Shown here: positions 46,373 through 53,712 of the stretch, piece after piece
Position numbering within the stretch: position 1 is the first letter of the stretch
Layout: every line of letters begins with the position of its first letter
From: Pseudoflavonifractor phocaeensis
GTDB lineage: Bacteria; Bacillota; Clostridia; Oscillospirales; Oscillospiraceae
Assembly (NCBI RefSeq): GCF_021531815.1
Contig: NZ_JADYUM010000013.1
Span: 1-64,000, forward strand
DNA length: 64,000 nt
Direction of reading: 5' to 3'
Translations under genes and position numbers: made by a program
Notes under the pieces: model-generated
Database searches by the model: none
What the model was told of the DNA's origin: nothing
What the model saw: the letters and a program-made list of their open reading frames with translations, nothing else

Positions 46373-46420
46373 AAAACGCCCTCCTCTACCGGGGACAAGC
46401 AGGGCAGAGGCGGGCGTTTT
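46373..46420 (-). terminator. Terminator after the ABC exporter genes
   Basis: A 15-bp stem AAAACGCCCTCCTCT/AGAGGCGGGCGTTTT (one mismatch) has a TTTT run on the minus strand. It ends the heterodimeric ABC exporter transcript. Confidence 0.8.
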
Positions 46421-46460
46421 ACCGTCGCGCGGAAAGGTCCAAAATAGACCGTGCCATTTC

Positions 46461-48269
46461 TCAGGTGGCAAAGCCGGCGTACTGGGTCATATATAGTTCA
46501 TAGTATTTGCCCTTCTTTGCCAGCAGCTCCCCGTGGGACCCCTGTTCCACGATCTGTCCCTGGTCCATGACTACGATGAGGTCGGCGTCCCGGATGGTGG
46601 AAAGGCGGTGGGCGATGATAATGCTGGTACGGTTTTGCATCACCTGCCGCATGGCGTCCTGGATGGCCTGCTCCGTCCGGGTATCCACGTTGGAGGTGGC
46701 CTCGTCCAGGATCAGGATGCTGGGGTCCGCCAGGAAGGCACGGGCGATGGCCAGCAGCTGGCGCTGCCCCTGGCTGATGCTGGAGCCGCCGCCGGTCAGG
46801 ACCGTGTCCCAGCCCTGGGGCAGCAGACGGAGCAGCTCTCCGCAGCGGCTCATCTCCACTGCGTCGTCCAGCTGGGACTGGCTGGCGTCCGGGTTTCCGT
46901 AGGTCAGGTTGTTTCGGATGGTATCGGAAAAGAGGACGGTGTCCTGCAAAACGATGGCGATCTCTTTGCGCAGGCTGTCCCGGGCGACGTCATGAATATT
47001 CTGTCCGCCCACCAGGATCTCGCCGCTGTCCGGGTCGTAGAACCGCATCAGCAGGTTGACCACGGTGGTCTTGCCGCTGCCGGTGGCGCCCACCAGCGCA
47101 ACCTTCTTCCCGGTGGGAACCGTCAGGGTAAAGTCACGCAGCACGGGATGACCCGGGCGGTAGGAGAAGGTGACGTGCCGGAAGGACACCGCCGCGCCCG
47201 CCGCCGCCAGAGGCGCTCCGCTCTTGTCCTCCTCCGCCTCATCCAGAAGGGAGAATACCCGCTCGGCGCCGGCGATGGCGGTTTGCACCTGACCGTAGAT
47301 TTGGGCGATCTCATTGATGGGGCGGCTGAACTGCTTGGCGTATACGATAAAGGCGGAGATCACCCCCACGGAGATGGTGCCCCGGACGGCGAACCAGCCG
47401 CCGAACACCGCGATGATGACGAAGCCGATGTTGCCGATGCAGTTCATCACCGGGCCCATGACGCCGCTGAAAATATCCGTCCGGATGCCCGCCTTGGTCA
47501 GGTCGTCGGAGGTGGCGCAGAACTCCTCCGTGGTCAGCTCCTGGTGGTTGTAGGCCACCACCGTCCGGTAGCCGGAAACCATTTCCTCCACCGTGCCGTT
47601 CAGCTCTCCCAGGAGCCGCTGGCGGCGGCGGGAGAACTTCCGCACCTTTCCGGACAGGAACCTGGTGGCTGCCACCGTCAGCAGCACGGTAGCGCAGCTC
47701 AGCAGGGCCAGCTGCCAGCAGTACCAGAGCATCATGGCCACGGTGCCGCACACCATCAGCACCCCGGAGAACAGGGAGGGCAGCGACTGGGACACCGTGG
47801 TGGAGATATTCTCGATGTCGTTGGTCATGCGGCTCATGAGGTCGCCGTGGGAGTGGCTGTCCAGATAGCCAACCGGCAGCTCCGCGATCTTGCTGAACAG
47901 CTCTGCCCGCAGCCTTTTGACGATGCGCTGGCTCAGGTGGGCGCTGATGCGCCCCTGGACCAGCTGGCTGGCGCTGTACAGTAGGTAGGCCGCCAGCATG
48001 ATCAGCAGAATCGGGAACAGAGCTCCCGCCTGTTCGCCGGCAATGACATCGATGGCCCGGCTCTGGAGGCTGGGGGCGTAGACGCCGCACACTGTGCCCA
48101 GGGCCACCACGGCCAGCATCCCGGCCACCAGTCCTTTTTCCTTGGCAAAGTAGGCGGACAGCCGCCGCAGGGTGGCCGAAACGTTTTCGGCGTGCTCCAC
48201 CTCCGCGAAACGGGAGGCACGGACGTTCATCCCGGGGATATTCCGTTCCACCAGCTTTTGGTCAGCCAT
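46461..48269 (-). CDS. Heterodimeric ABC exporter subunit (consensus ATPase motifs)
   Basis: 602 residues: a six-helix exporter membrane domain (about 35-325) and a C-terminal nucleotide-binding domain. Walker A is GATGSGKTT near residue 400 and Walker B LILDEATSNVD near residue 525, with catalytic Glu and H-loop IIAHRLST kept. The ABC signature reads ISQGQRQ, as in the BmrD/TM288 type of partner. The protein pairs with the upstream gene product, overlapping by 8 nt. Such pairs export drugs, lipids or peptides. ATG 48269 is preceded by GGAGGGA. Confidence 0.9.
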   Translation of the reverse strand: MADQKLVERNIPGMNVRASRFAEVEHAENVSATLRRLSAYFAKEKGLVAGMLAVVALGTVCGVYAPSLQSRAIDVIAGEQAGALFPILLIMLAAYLLYSASQLVQGRISAHLSQRIVKRLRAELFSKIAELPVGYLDSHSHGDLMSRMTNDIENISTTVSQSLPSLFSGVLMVCGTVAMMLWYCWQLALLSCATVLLTVAATRFLSGKVRKFSRRRQRLLGELNGTVEEMVSGYRTVVAYNHQELTTEEFCATSDDLTKAGIRTDIFSGVMGPVMNCIGNIGFVIIAVFGGWFAVRGTISVGVISAFIVYAKQFSRPINEIAQIYGQVQTAIAGAERVFSLLDEAEEDKSGAPLAAAGAAVSFRHVTFSYRPGHPVLRDFTLTVPTGKKVALVGATGSGKTTVVNLLMRFYDPDSGEILVGGQNIHDVARDSLRKEIAIVLQDTVLFSDTIRNNLTYGNPDASQSQLDDAVEMSRCGELLRLLPQGWDTVLTGGGSSISQGQRQLLAIARAFLADPSILILDEATSNVDTRTEQAIQDAMRQVMQNRTSIIIAHRLSTIRDADLIVVMDQGQIVEQGSHGELLAKKGKYYELYMTQYAGFAT

Positions 48270-50001
48270 TGTCCAGTCCCTCCTCTCCGATCTGGGAGTG
48301 GTAGATGTCCTGATAGGTCTTGCAGGACCGCAGCAGCTCCTCATGGGTGCCGCAGGCGTCGATCCCGCCATCCCGCAGGACCACAATGCGGTCCGCCCGG
48401 CGCACCGAGGCGATGCGTTGGGCCACGATAATCTTGGTGGCCGCGGGGCGGGCCGCGTTCAGCGCCCCGTACAGGTCCGCCTTTGTTTTCAAGTCCAGGG
48501 CGCTGGTGGAGTCATCAAAAATCAGAATTCCGGCGGGCTTCAGCACCGCTCTGGCAATGGACACCCGCTGCTTCTGCCCGCCGGACAGGCTGGCGCCCCG
48601 CTCCGCCACCATCGTGCCGTAGCCTTCCGGCGCGGCGGAGATGAAGCTGTCCGCCTGGGCCGTCACCGCCGCGGCCCGCAGGGCCTCCTCCGGCGCCTCC
48701 GGGTCGCCCCAGGCGATGTTGTCCCGGATGGAGCGGCTGAACAGCTCGCTCTTTTGCGCCGCCACGGCCACCCGGTCCCGCAGGGCCCGCTGCCTCCAGT
48801 CCCGCACGTCCACACCGTCCACCAGCACGGCCCCCTCCGTCACGTCGTAAAACCGGGGGATCAGGCTTACCAGCGCCGTTTTGCCGCAGCCGGTGGCGCC
48901 CATGAGGGCCACCGTCTCCCCCGGGCGGATGGTGAGGTCGATGTGCCGCAGCACCGTCCGTTCAGCGCCTGGGAAGGCGAAGGAGACGTCCCGAAACTCC
49001 ACGCTTCCTCCCGTTTCTGCGCCCCCTTCAAAGCTGCCGTCGGCCAGCTCCGGCTGGGTGTCCAGGATCTCCCGAACCCGCTTCCAGGAGGCGGCGCCCT
49101 TGGAAATGGTCTGGAACAGCATGACCAGGCTCAGAATTCCGTTGAGCATCTGGGTAGTGTAGGTGATGGCCGCCATGATGGTGCCCGGAGTGGTGGCGTC
49201 CGCCGCCACCTGGATGGAGCCGGATACCAGAAGCAGCACAACTACCATGTACATCAGCGCGTTCATCACCGGATTCATGAAGGCGAAGATCAGCAGCACA
49301 TGGAGCTGGGTGTCCACCAGGGCGTCGTTGGCCTTTCCGAAGCGCAGCTTCTCATAGCCCTCCCGCACGCAGGCCTTGATGACGCGGATGCCGGATATGT
49401 CCTCCTGCAAAATGCTGTTGATCCGGTCCAGCTGCTCCTGGAGGCGGAGCAGCAGGGGAGCGGCCCTGCGCAGGCAGAGGGCCATGCAGCCGGCCAGCAG
49501 GGGAAAGGCGCACAGCAGCATCAGGCCGAACTGCCGGTTCAGCCGGAACATGCAGAAGATACTGCCGCCCATCAGCATGACGGTGCGGATCATGCCCCGC
49601 ACGAACTGGGCCACGAAGTTCTGCACCTGGGTGATGTCGTTGGTGACCCGGGTGACCAGCGAGCCGGTGCCGAACCGGTCCATCTGGGGGAAGGAGAAGT
49701 TCATGATCCGGCGGAAGCAGTCCTTCCGCATCTCGTTTCCCACATTCTGGCTGGTGAGATGGACGAACATGTTGTTCAGGGAGCCGCACAGCCCGCCCAG
49801 CATCACCAGGACGATCATGGCCAGCCCCAGAGTGAGGATCAGGTCCAGCCCTCCGGCTCCGGCGGCATCCAGCTGCAGCACGCCCTCATCCACGATCCGC
49901 CGCATCAGTCCCGGCTGGAGCAGGTCCATGGAGACCTCGCCCACCATGAACAGGGCGGCGGGGACGGCAAAGTACAGGTACTTTTTCACATAGTTCCACA
50001 T
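48262..50001 (-). CDS. Heterodimeric ABC exporter subunit (degenerate ATPase site)
   Basis: 579 residues with exporter membrane domain (about 1-310) and ATPase domain. Walker A is GATGCGKTA near residue 365, signature LSGGQKQR near residue 470. Walker B reads LIFDDSTSALD, with Asp replacing the catalytic Glu, and the H-loop is IIVAQRIAS with Gln for His. This is the degenerate-site pattern known from TM287 and BmrC. ATG 50001 follows AGGAGAA. The gene is first in the two-gene exporter unit; the LysR terminator lies just upstream, so its promoter must lie in or near that hairpin. Confidence 0.9.
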   Translation of the reverse strand: MWNYVKKYLYFAVPAALFMVGEVSMDLLQPGLMRRIVDEGVLQLDAAGAGGLDLILTLGLAMIVLVMLGGLCGSLNNMFVHLTSQNVGNEMRKDCFRRIMNFSFPQMDRFGTGSLVTRVTNDITQVQNFVAQFVRGMIRTVMLMGGSIFCMFRLNRQFGLMLLCAFPLLAGCMALCLRRAAPLLLRLQEQLDRINSILQEDISGIRVIKACVREGYEKLRFGKANDALVDTQLHVLLIFAFMNPVMNALMYMVVVLLLVSGSIQVAADATTPGTIMAAITYTTQMLNGILSLVMLFQTISKGAASWKRVREILDTQPELADGSFEGGAETGGSVEFRDVSFAFPGAERTVLRHIDLTIRPGETVALMGATGCGKTALVSLIPRFYDVTEGAVLVDGVDVRDWRQRALRDRVAVAAQKSELFSRSIRDNIAWGDPEAPEEALRAAAVTAQADSFISAAPEGYGTMVAERGASLSGGQKQRVSIARAVLKPAGILIFDDSTSALDLKTKADLYGALNAARPAATKIIVAQRIASVRRADRIVVLRDGGIDACGTHEELLRSCKTYQDIYHSQIGEEGLDNG

Positions 50002-50023
50002 ATCGATTCTCCTGCTCTGAGAT

Positions 50024-50072
50024 AAAAAAGACGTGCGGCACAACTGGATTTACGCAGTTTTGCCACACGTCT
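50024..50072 (-). terminator. Terminator after the lysR-type gene
   Basis: An 18-bp imperfect stem (AGACGTGCGGCACAACTG against CAGTTTTGCCACACGTCT, two mismatches) is followed on the minus strand by TTTTTT. It lies directly before the exporter start, so it may also act as an attenuator. Confidence 0.75.
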
Positions 50073-50083
50073 GATTCAGTATA

Positions 50084-51037
50084 TCACACTTTGCGCCGGA
50101 TTTCAAAGAAGTTTTCATCTCCGGCCGTAATCCGCCCTGCCGCGCCGGCGGAGGGCTCCAGTTGGCCGACGGCTTCCAGAAATTCCAGAATGTCGGTGGG
50201 GGGCTCCTTGGCGTACAGCAGCCCGTAGGGGATCGGGTGGTCCCATGCCACGGGAAGGGTCACCAGGGCGGGGTGGACGTCCCGCCAGCACTCCAGCGTG
50301 ACCATCACATTCCCCGTCCGGGCGCAGCGGTTGAACACCTCCATATCGTAAAACTGGGGGGTGTCTTCGATCTTGATCTGGGGATGTCGGGAGACCTCCT
50401 CCCGGATCCGGTCCACCACATTGGAGTCGCCCTTTTTTACCATCATCAGGGTCTGGCCGTAGAGGTCCTCCATGGTCAGGCGCTCCCTGCGCGCCAGAGG
50501 GTGGTCCCGCGCCACGGCGCAGCAGTGCTGATAGGTGCCCAGCTGATAGAAATTGCAGCGGTCCAGCCACTGCCTTGAATTGCAGACCCCCACCAGAAAG
50601 TCAAACTTTTTCCCCAGCGCCGAAATTTCCGAGAGGATGCCCTGATGGTCGTCCTCGAAGGGTACGATGTGCAGCTTGTAGCCCGGGAACCTCTGGTTCA
50701 CACGGTACCACAGGTCCATGAAGGGCTTGCAGGGGTTCAAAAGGGAACTGCCGATGCAGAAGGTGGTCTCCGCCCGCTCCGATTCCTGGCGGGCCTCCGA
50801 CAGAGCCTTGGCGGCCTCCTCCTCCAGCAGCCTGGTACGGCGGTAGAGGACCTGACCCGCCGCAGTCAGGCGGATGCCCTGGCTGGTGCGCTCCAGGAGC
50901 TTCAGCTCCAGATGCTTTTCCAGGGCGTTGATCTGCTTCATCACCGAGGGAGGGGAGAGAAACAGCTTTTCGGCGGCGCGGTTGAAGCTGCCGCAGTCCG
51001 CCACGCAGAGGAACGTTTTCAGATTGGGATTGAGCAT
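50084..51037 (-). CDS. LysR family transcriptional regulator
   Basis: 317 residues. The N-terminal winged helix (residues 1-60) has CGSFNRAAEKLFLSPPSVMKQ, followed by INALEKHLELKLLER; the rest is a LysR substrate-binding domain with the usual two lobes. ATG 51037 follows GGGGAGGC; an ATG at 51055 lies upstream without a better site. It precedes the ABC exporter genes in the same direction and may regulate them, but no target site or effector can be read from the sequence. Confidence 0.85.
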   Translation of the reverse strand: MLNPNLKTFLCVADCGSFNRAAEKLFLSPPSVMKQINALEKHLELKLLERTSQGIRLTAAGQVLYRRTRLLEEEAAKALSEARQESERAETTFCIGSSLLNPCKPFMDLWYRVNQRFPGYKLHIVPFEDDHQGILSEISALGKKFDFLVGVCNSRQWLDRCNFYQLGTYQHCCAVARDHPLARRERLTMEDLYGQTLMMVKKGDSNVVDRIREEVSRHPQIKIEDTPQFYDMEVFNRCARTGNVMVTLECWRDVHPALVTLPVAWDHPIPYGLLYAKEPPTDILEFLEAVGQLEPSAGAAGRITAGDENFFEIRRKV

Positions 51038-51092
51038 GGCCGGGCCTCCCCACATGGTTGGACGGGCTTCGTATTGCCCGCTGGTTTATACG

Positions 51093-51121
51093 ATCATACC
51101 ACATGGGCGGTCCGGGGTCAA
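51093..51121 (-). promoter_or_regulatory. SigA-type promoter of the lysR-type gene
   Basis: On the minus strand TTGACC (51116-51121) and TATGAT (51093-51098) are spaced by 17 bases, 56 bases before the start. Confidence 0.75.
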
Positions 51122-51229
51122 GGCGGACAGGGGAGGGGTTCAGGGCGGAAAAGCGGAGGGACCGGAAAAGGCGCGGAAGAGGGAGGCGCGCCTTCAGGAC
51201 GGCCTGACCGTCAAATATCCCCTCCAGCA

Positions 51230-51413
51230 GAAATAACCGGATGGACCCCGTCCCGCATGGCCGCACTGGCAAGGACGGTGGTGTAGGAGGTGTAGACCGC
51301 CTCCACCATATGGTCACCGTGATAAGGTCCTCGCCCAGATCCTCCCAGACGCCGTAGTATCGGTCGTGAGCTTTTACATCTCCCGCCCTTGCTTCATCAA
51401 AGCATGTTTTCAA
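51230..51413 (-). pseudogene. Frameshifted coding remnant, family unknown
   Basis: The 418-bp gap 51038-51455 contains no intact gene, but a coding-like piece remains. On the minus strand from 51413 an open frame reads EARAGDVKAHDRYYGVWEDL and continues to LITVT, after which the natural continuation HMVEAVYTSYTTVLASAAMR is in another frame, offset by one base near 51318, and ends at a TGA. This pattern is what a single-base deletion in a C-terminal fragment would leave. The family is not recognised. No start codon context is visible. Confidence 0.35.
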
Positions 51414-51455
51414 TAGAAATGATAAATCCGAACATATTACCCACTCGGATGAGGA

Positions 51456-51782
51456 TCAATAACCATTGGAAAGTCCGTGGGCCAGGATTGCAAGAAATTG
51501 CGCCGGTTTTGGCATGGTGTCGAATGAACAGCCGGCCATCCGCTCCAGAGTGCCCTGAGAGTTCTTCCAGGCACAGCGGAGCGCCGTCCGGATATTCCGC
51601 TCCACCGCTTTCCAGTTTGTGCCGCATCTTCGGGCCGTTTCGGGATAGAGCCACTTTGTTACCGAGCACAGGGACTCCGGCTCCTGTGACGCAATCTCCA
51701 GTGCGATCATCATTTGCCGATATCCGGTATAGTTTGCAGTTAATCCAATCGAATACAGCAGCTTTTGAATTTTTATTTCCAT
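51456..51782 (-). CDS. Stand-alone Spo0A C-terminal (Spo0A_C) domain protein
   Basis: 108 residues that align along their length with the DNA-binding C-terminal domain of Spo0A: IQKLLYSIGLTANYTGYRQM at the start, then KWLYPETARRCGT, the recognition-helix region WKAVERNIRTALRCAW, and the ending KPAQFLAILAHGL. The receiver domain is absent, so it cannot be phosphorylated like Spo0A. It may bind 0A-box-like sites constitutively, or act by dimerising with another regulator. ATG 51782 follows GGAGGTT. It diverges from the LytTR gene across a 534-bp gap and marks the left part of the lower-GC island. Confidence 0.75.
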   Translation of the reverse strand: MEIKIQKLLYSIGLTANYTGYRQMMIALEIASQEPESLCSVTKWLYPETARRCGTNWKAVERNIRTALRCAWKNSQGTLERMAGCSFDTMPKPAQFLAILAHGLSNGY

Positions 51783-52316
51783 TGTTTTAACCTCCGATTT
51801 GTTGTATTTGATGTCCACCACGCATACGTTCCAATGTCCGGACGATGGCCTTGCTTTGCTGCCCGATACTTCACGATATGTAACCTGCAGTGTTCCATGT
51901 GATCGCCGTGTTGTGACATCATTCTACTAGAAAAAAACAGTTTTGGACGTTTCCTCCGAATACTTACAAAAAACCGATGAATTTGTCAGGGTTTCTGCTT
52001 TCCGGCGGGAGGTGTTGAGCTCTCTGCTAAGAACGTGCCTATATTTTCATGCCTAGGAAACGGATTTTCATGTTGGAATCGCATTGATTTTCTGGGCACT
52101 GGGCGTACAATATGAGTAGAAAAGATGATAACACGGAAATTTGATCCTCATATTACATCGAGCCAGGATGCATAGCCTTATTCTAAAACTTGCAGAAGAA
52201 GCGGCGGTGGTAGTTGTGTACTTCTCTGAGGATAAGGTTTTGTGTGGTTTTTGCGGTTTTCAGGAATACGAATGAGTCTGTTATATGATGGCTTTTGAGA
52301 AAGGAATCTGGTACCA
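51783..52316. other. Divergent intergenic region between the Spo0A-like and LytTR genes
   Basis: 534 bp without a gene, clearly richer in A+T than the flanks. The only promoter I can support is the plus-strand pair at 52084-52111 for the LytTR gene. An A-run/T-run region at 51925-51945 contains a minus-strand TAGAAT box without a good -35. No Spo0A box or clear LytTR double repeat was found by eye. Confidence 0.5.
52084..52111 (+). promoter_or_regulatory. Candidate promoter for the LytTR regulator
   Basis: TTGATT at 52084-52089 and TACAAT at 52106-52111 with a 16-base spacer. The leader to the start at 52317 is about 200 nt. Confidence 0.5.
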
Positions 52317-53030
52317 ATGCGTATCGCTGTCTGCGATGATAACGAGATTCATCGGGATATCATGGAGCATTTGCTCAACCGCTACTCCTCAGAACGGTCG
52401 ATCTCCTTTGAGTTAGTACCATACGAATACGGAATGAATTTTCTCTACGATATGGAGGAGGGGGCCTATTTTGACGCCGCCTTTTTGGACATCTATATGG
52501 AGGATGCCATGGGCAACGAGATTGCCCATAAGCTGCGTGCCATGGGATACCAGGGGGAGATCGTCTTTTTGACCGCTTCGCCCGACTTCGCCATTGAGAG
52601 CTACGATGTGAATGCCGGCGGGTATCTGCTCAAGCCGCCCAACTATGAGAAGTTAAAGATGGTCATGGACCGGATCACTCGGAATATTGACCCCTGTACC
52701 TATCACATCCGGCAGAGGACAACGGTGACCAAGGTTGTTTACCATGAGATCCTGTATATTGAGAGCAGCAATTCCAAGTGTATTCTTCATACCGAGTCCG
52801 GCGGAGCGTACACTGTCTACAAGACCTTAAATACCATAGAAGAAGAGCTTGATGACCGGCGTTTCCTGCGCTGTCATCAGAGTTTTTTGGTGAATATGGA
52901 TCACATCAAACAGGTTGAAAAGCAGTTTCTGCTTTCCAATGGTGACATAGTCCCCATTCGGCAGCGTGGTGTGAAGCTGGTGCGGCAGGCATATATGGAC
53001 TATGTCTCGTCCAAGGCAACTGTACTCTAA
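52317..53030 (+). CDS. LytTR family response regulator (AgrA/LytR-like)
   Basis: 237 residues. The receiver domain (1-120) starts with the acidic pair in VCDDN, has the phosphoacceptor Asp in FLDIYMED near residue 57 and the Lys in LLKPPNYEKL near residue 103. The LytTR DNA-binding domain (about 135-235) has YIESSNSKCILHT and RCHQSFLVNMDHI. Such regulators bind direct repeats and act with histidine kinases. AAAGGAATC precedes ATG 52317. With the Hpt protein and the hybrid kinase downstream it probably forms the output end of a phosphorelay. Base composition is lower in GC than the housekeeping flank. Confidence 0.9.
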   Translation: MRIAVCDDNEIHRDIMEHLLNRYSSERSISFELVPYEYGMNFLYDMEEGAYFDAAFLDIYMEDAMGNEIAHKLRAMGYQGEIVFLTASPDFAIESYDVNAGGYLLKPPNYEKLKMVMDRITRNIDPCTYHIRQRTTVTKVVYHEILYIESSNSKCILHTESGGAYTVYKTLNTIEEELDDRRFLRCHQSFLVNMDHIKQVEKQFLLSNGDIVPIRQRGVKLVRQAYMDYVSSKATVL

Positions 53031-53047
53031 ATATCCATACATACGAA

Positions 53048-53079
53048 GTGCGGTGTTCGATGCAGATCGAACGCCGCAC
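53048..53079 (+). terminator. Stem-loop after the LytTR gene
   Basis: A 14-bp stem GTGCGGTGTTCGAT/ATCGAACGCCGCAC (one mismatch) with a GCAG loop follows the stop by 17 bases. The T-run is weak, so read-through into the Hpt gene is possible. The rest of the gap to 53310 holds nothing recognisable. Confidence 0.5.
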
Positions 53080-53310
53080 GCTTCTGTGAGCCCGTTGCTG
53101 TCAGGAGTCATGGATCAAAATCGTTTGTGAATGATGTTGCGCTTGAACGGTGCAGAAAACTGTCGATGGTTTTTTCTTGTAATCAGTTGAGGGAGAAATG
53201 TATAATTATGTCGTCAAGTTTTATATGCACGCACGAATTACAACAGAACGAAAATACAACAAGCGGACCCCGGATCGGGGGACAAGCCCCGGAGAAAAAG
53301 AGGATGAGAT

Positions 53311-53682
53311 ATGACAATTCAAGAGTGCTACCGGCAGCTGGGCGGTGATTTTGCCCAGGTAGAAAAGGAGTTGGGAAGTGCCGGCCTGGTCAAGAGATTC
53401 ATTGGAAAGTTCCTGAATGACGGCAGTTTTTCTGATCTGTGTATTGCCATGGCGGGAGGTGACCGCGACAAGGCATTTCGTGCGGCGCATACACTCAAGG
53501 GCGTAAGCGGAAGTCTCAGCTTGACCAGTCTGCATTCTTCTGTGTCCCAGCTTGCGGAATTGCTTCGGGCTGAGTCAGAGAACATCCCAGCGGGCGCCGA
53601 TCTTCTTTTTGAAGAAGTAAAGAGGGATTATGAGCTGACCGCAAGTGTAATTCGCGCTTTTTTAGATTCCGATCATAGATAA
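53311..53682 (+). CDS. Hpt domain phosphotransfer protein
   Basis: 123 residues forming one histidine phosphotransfer domain. RAAHTLKGVSGSL contains the phosphorylated His at residue 60, in the typical (A)HxLKG motif. Helices before and after complete the four-helix bundle. There is no kinase or receiver domain in the protein. GGATGAGAT precedes ATG 53311. Lying between a response regulator and a hybrid kinase whose receiver is at its C-terminus, it is the expected middle relay carrier: kinase His, receiver Asp, Hpt His, LytTR Asp. It starts 30 bases before the lipoprotein operon partner's ribosome binding site. Confidence 0.88.
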   Translation: MTIQECYRQLGGDFAQVEKELGSAGLVKRFIGKFLNDGSFSDLCIAMAGGDRDKAFRAAHTLKGVSGSLSLTSLHSSVSQLAELLRAESENIPAGADLLFEEVKRDYELTASVIRAFLDSDHR

Positions 53683-53712
53683 GAAAACAAGCATAGGAGG
53701 GGGCGAACACAA

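Noticed and set aside
53127-53348. Small open frame between the LytTR and Hpt genes
   Set aside because: No ribosome binding site or family match. It overlaps the Hpt ribosome binding site region and reads through its start in another frame.
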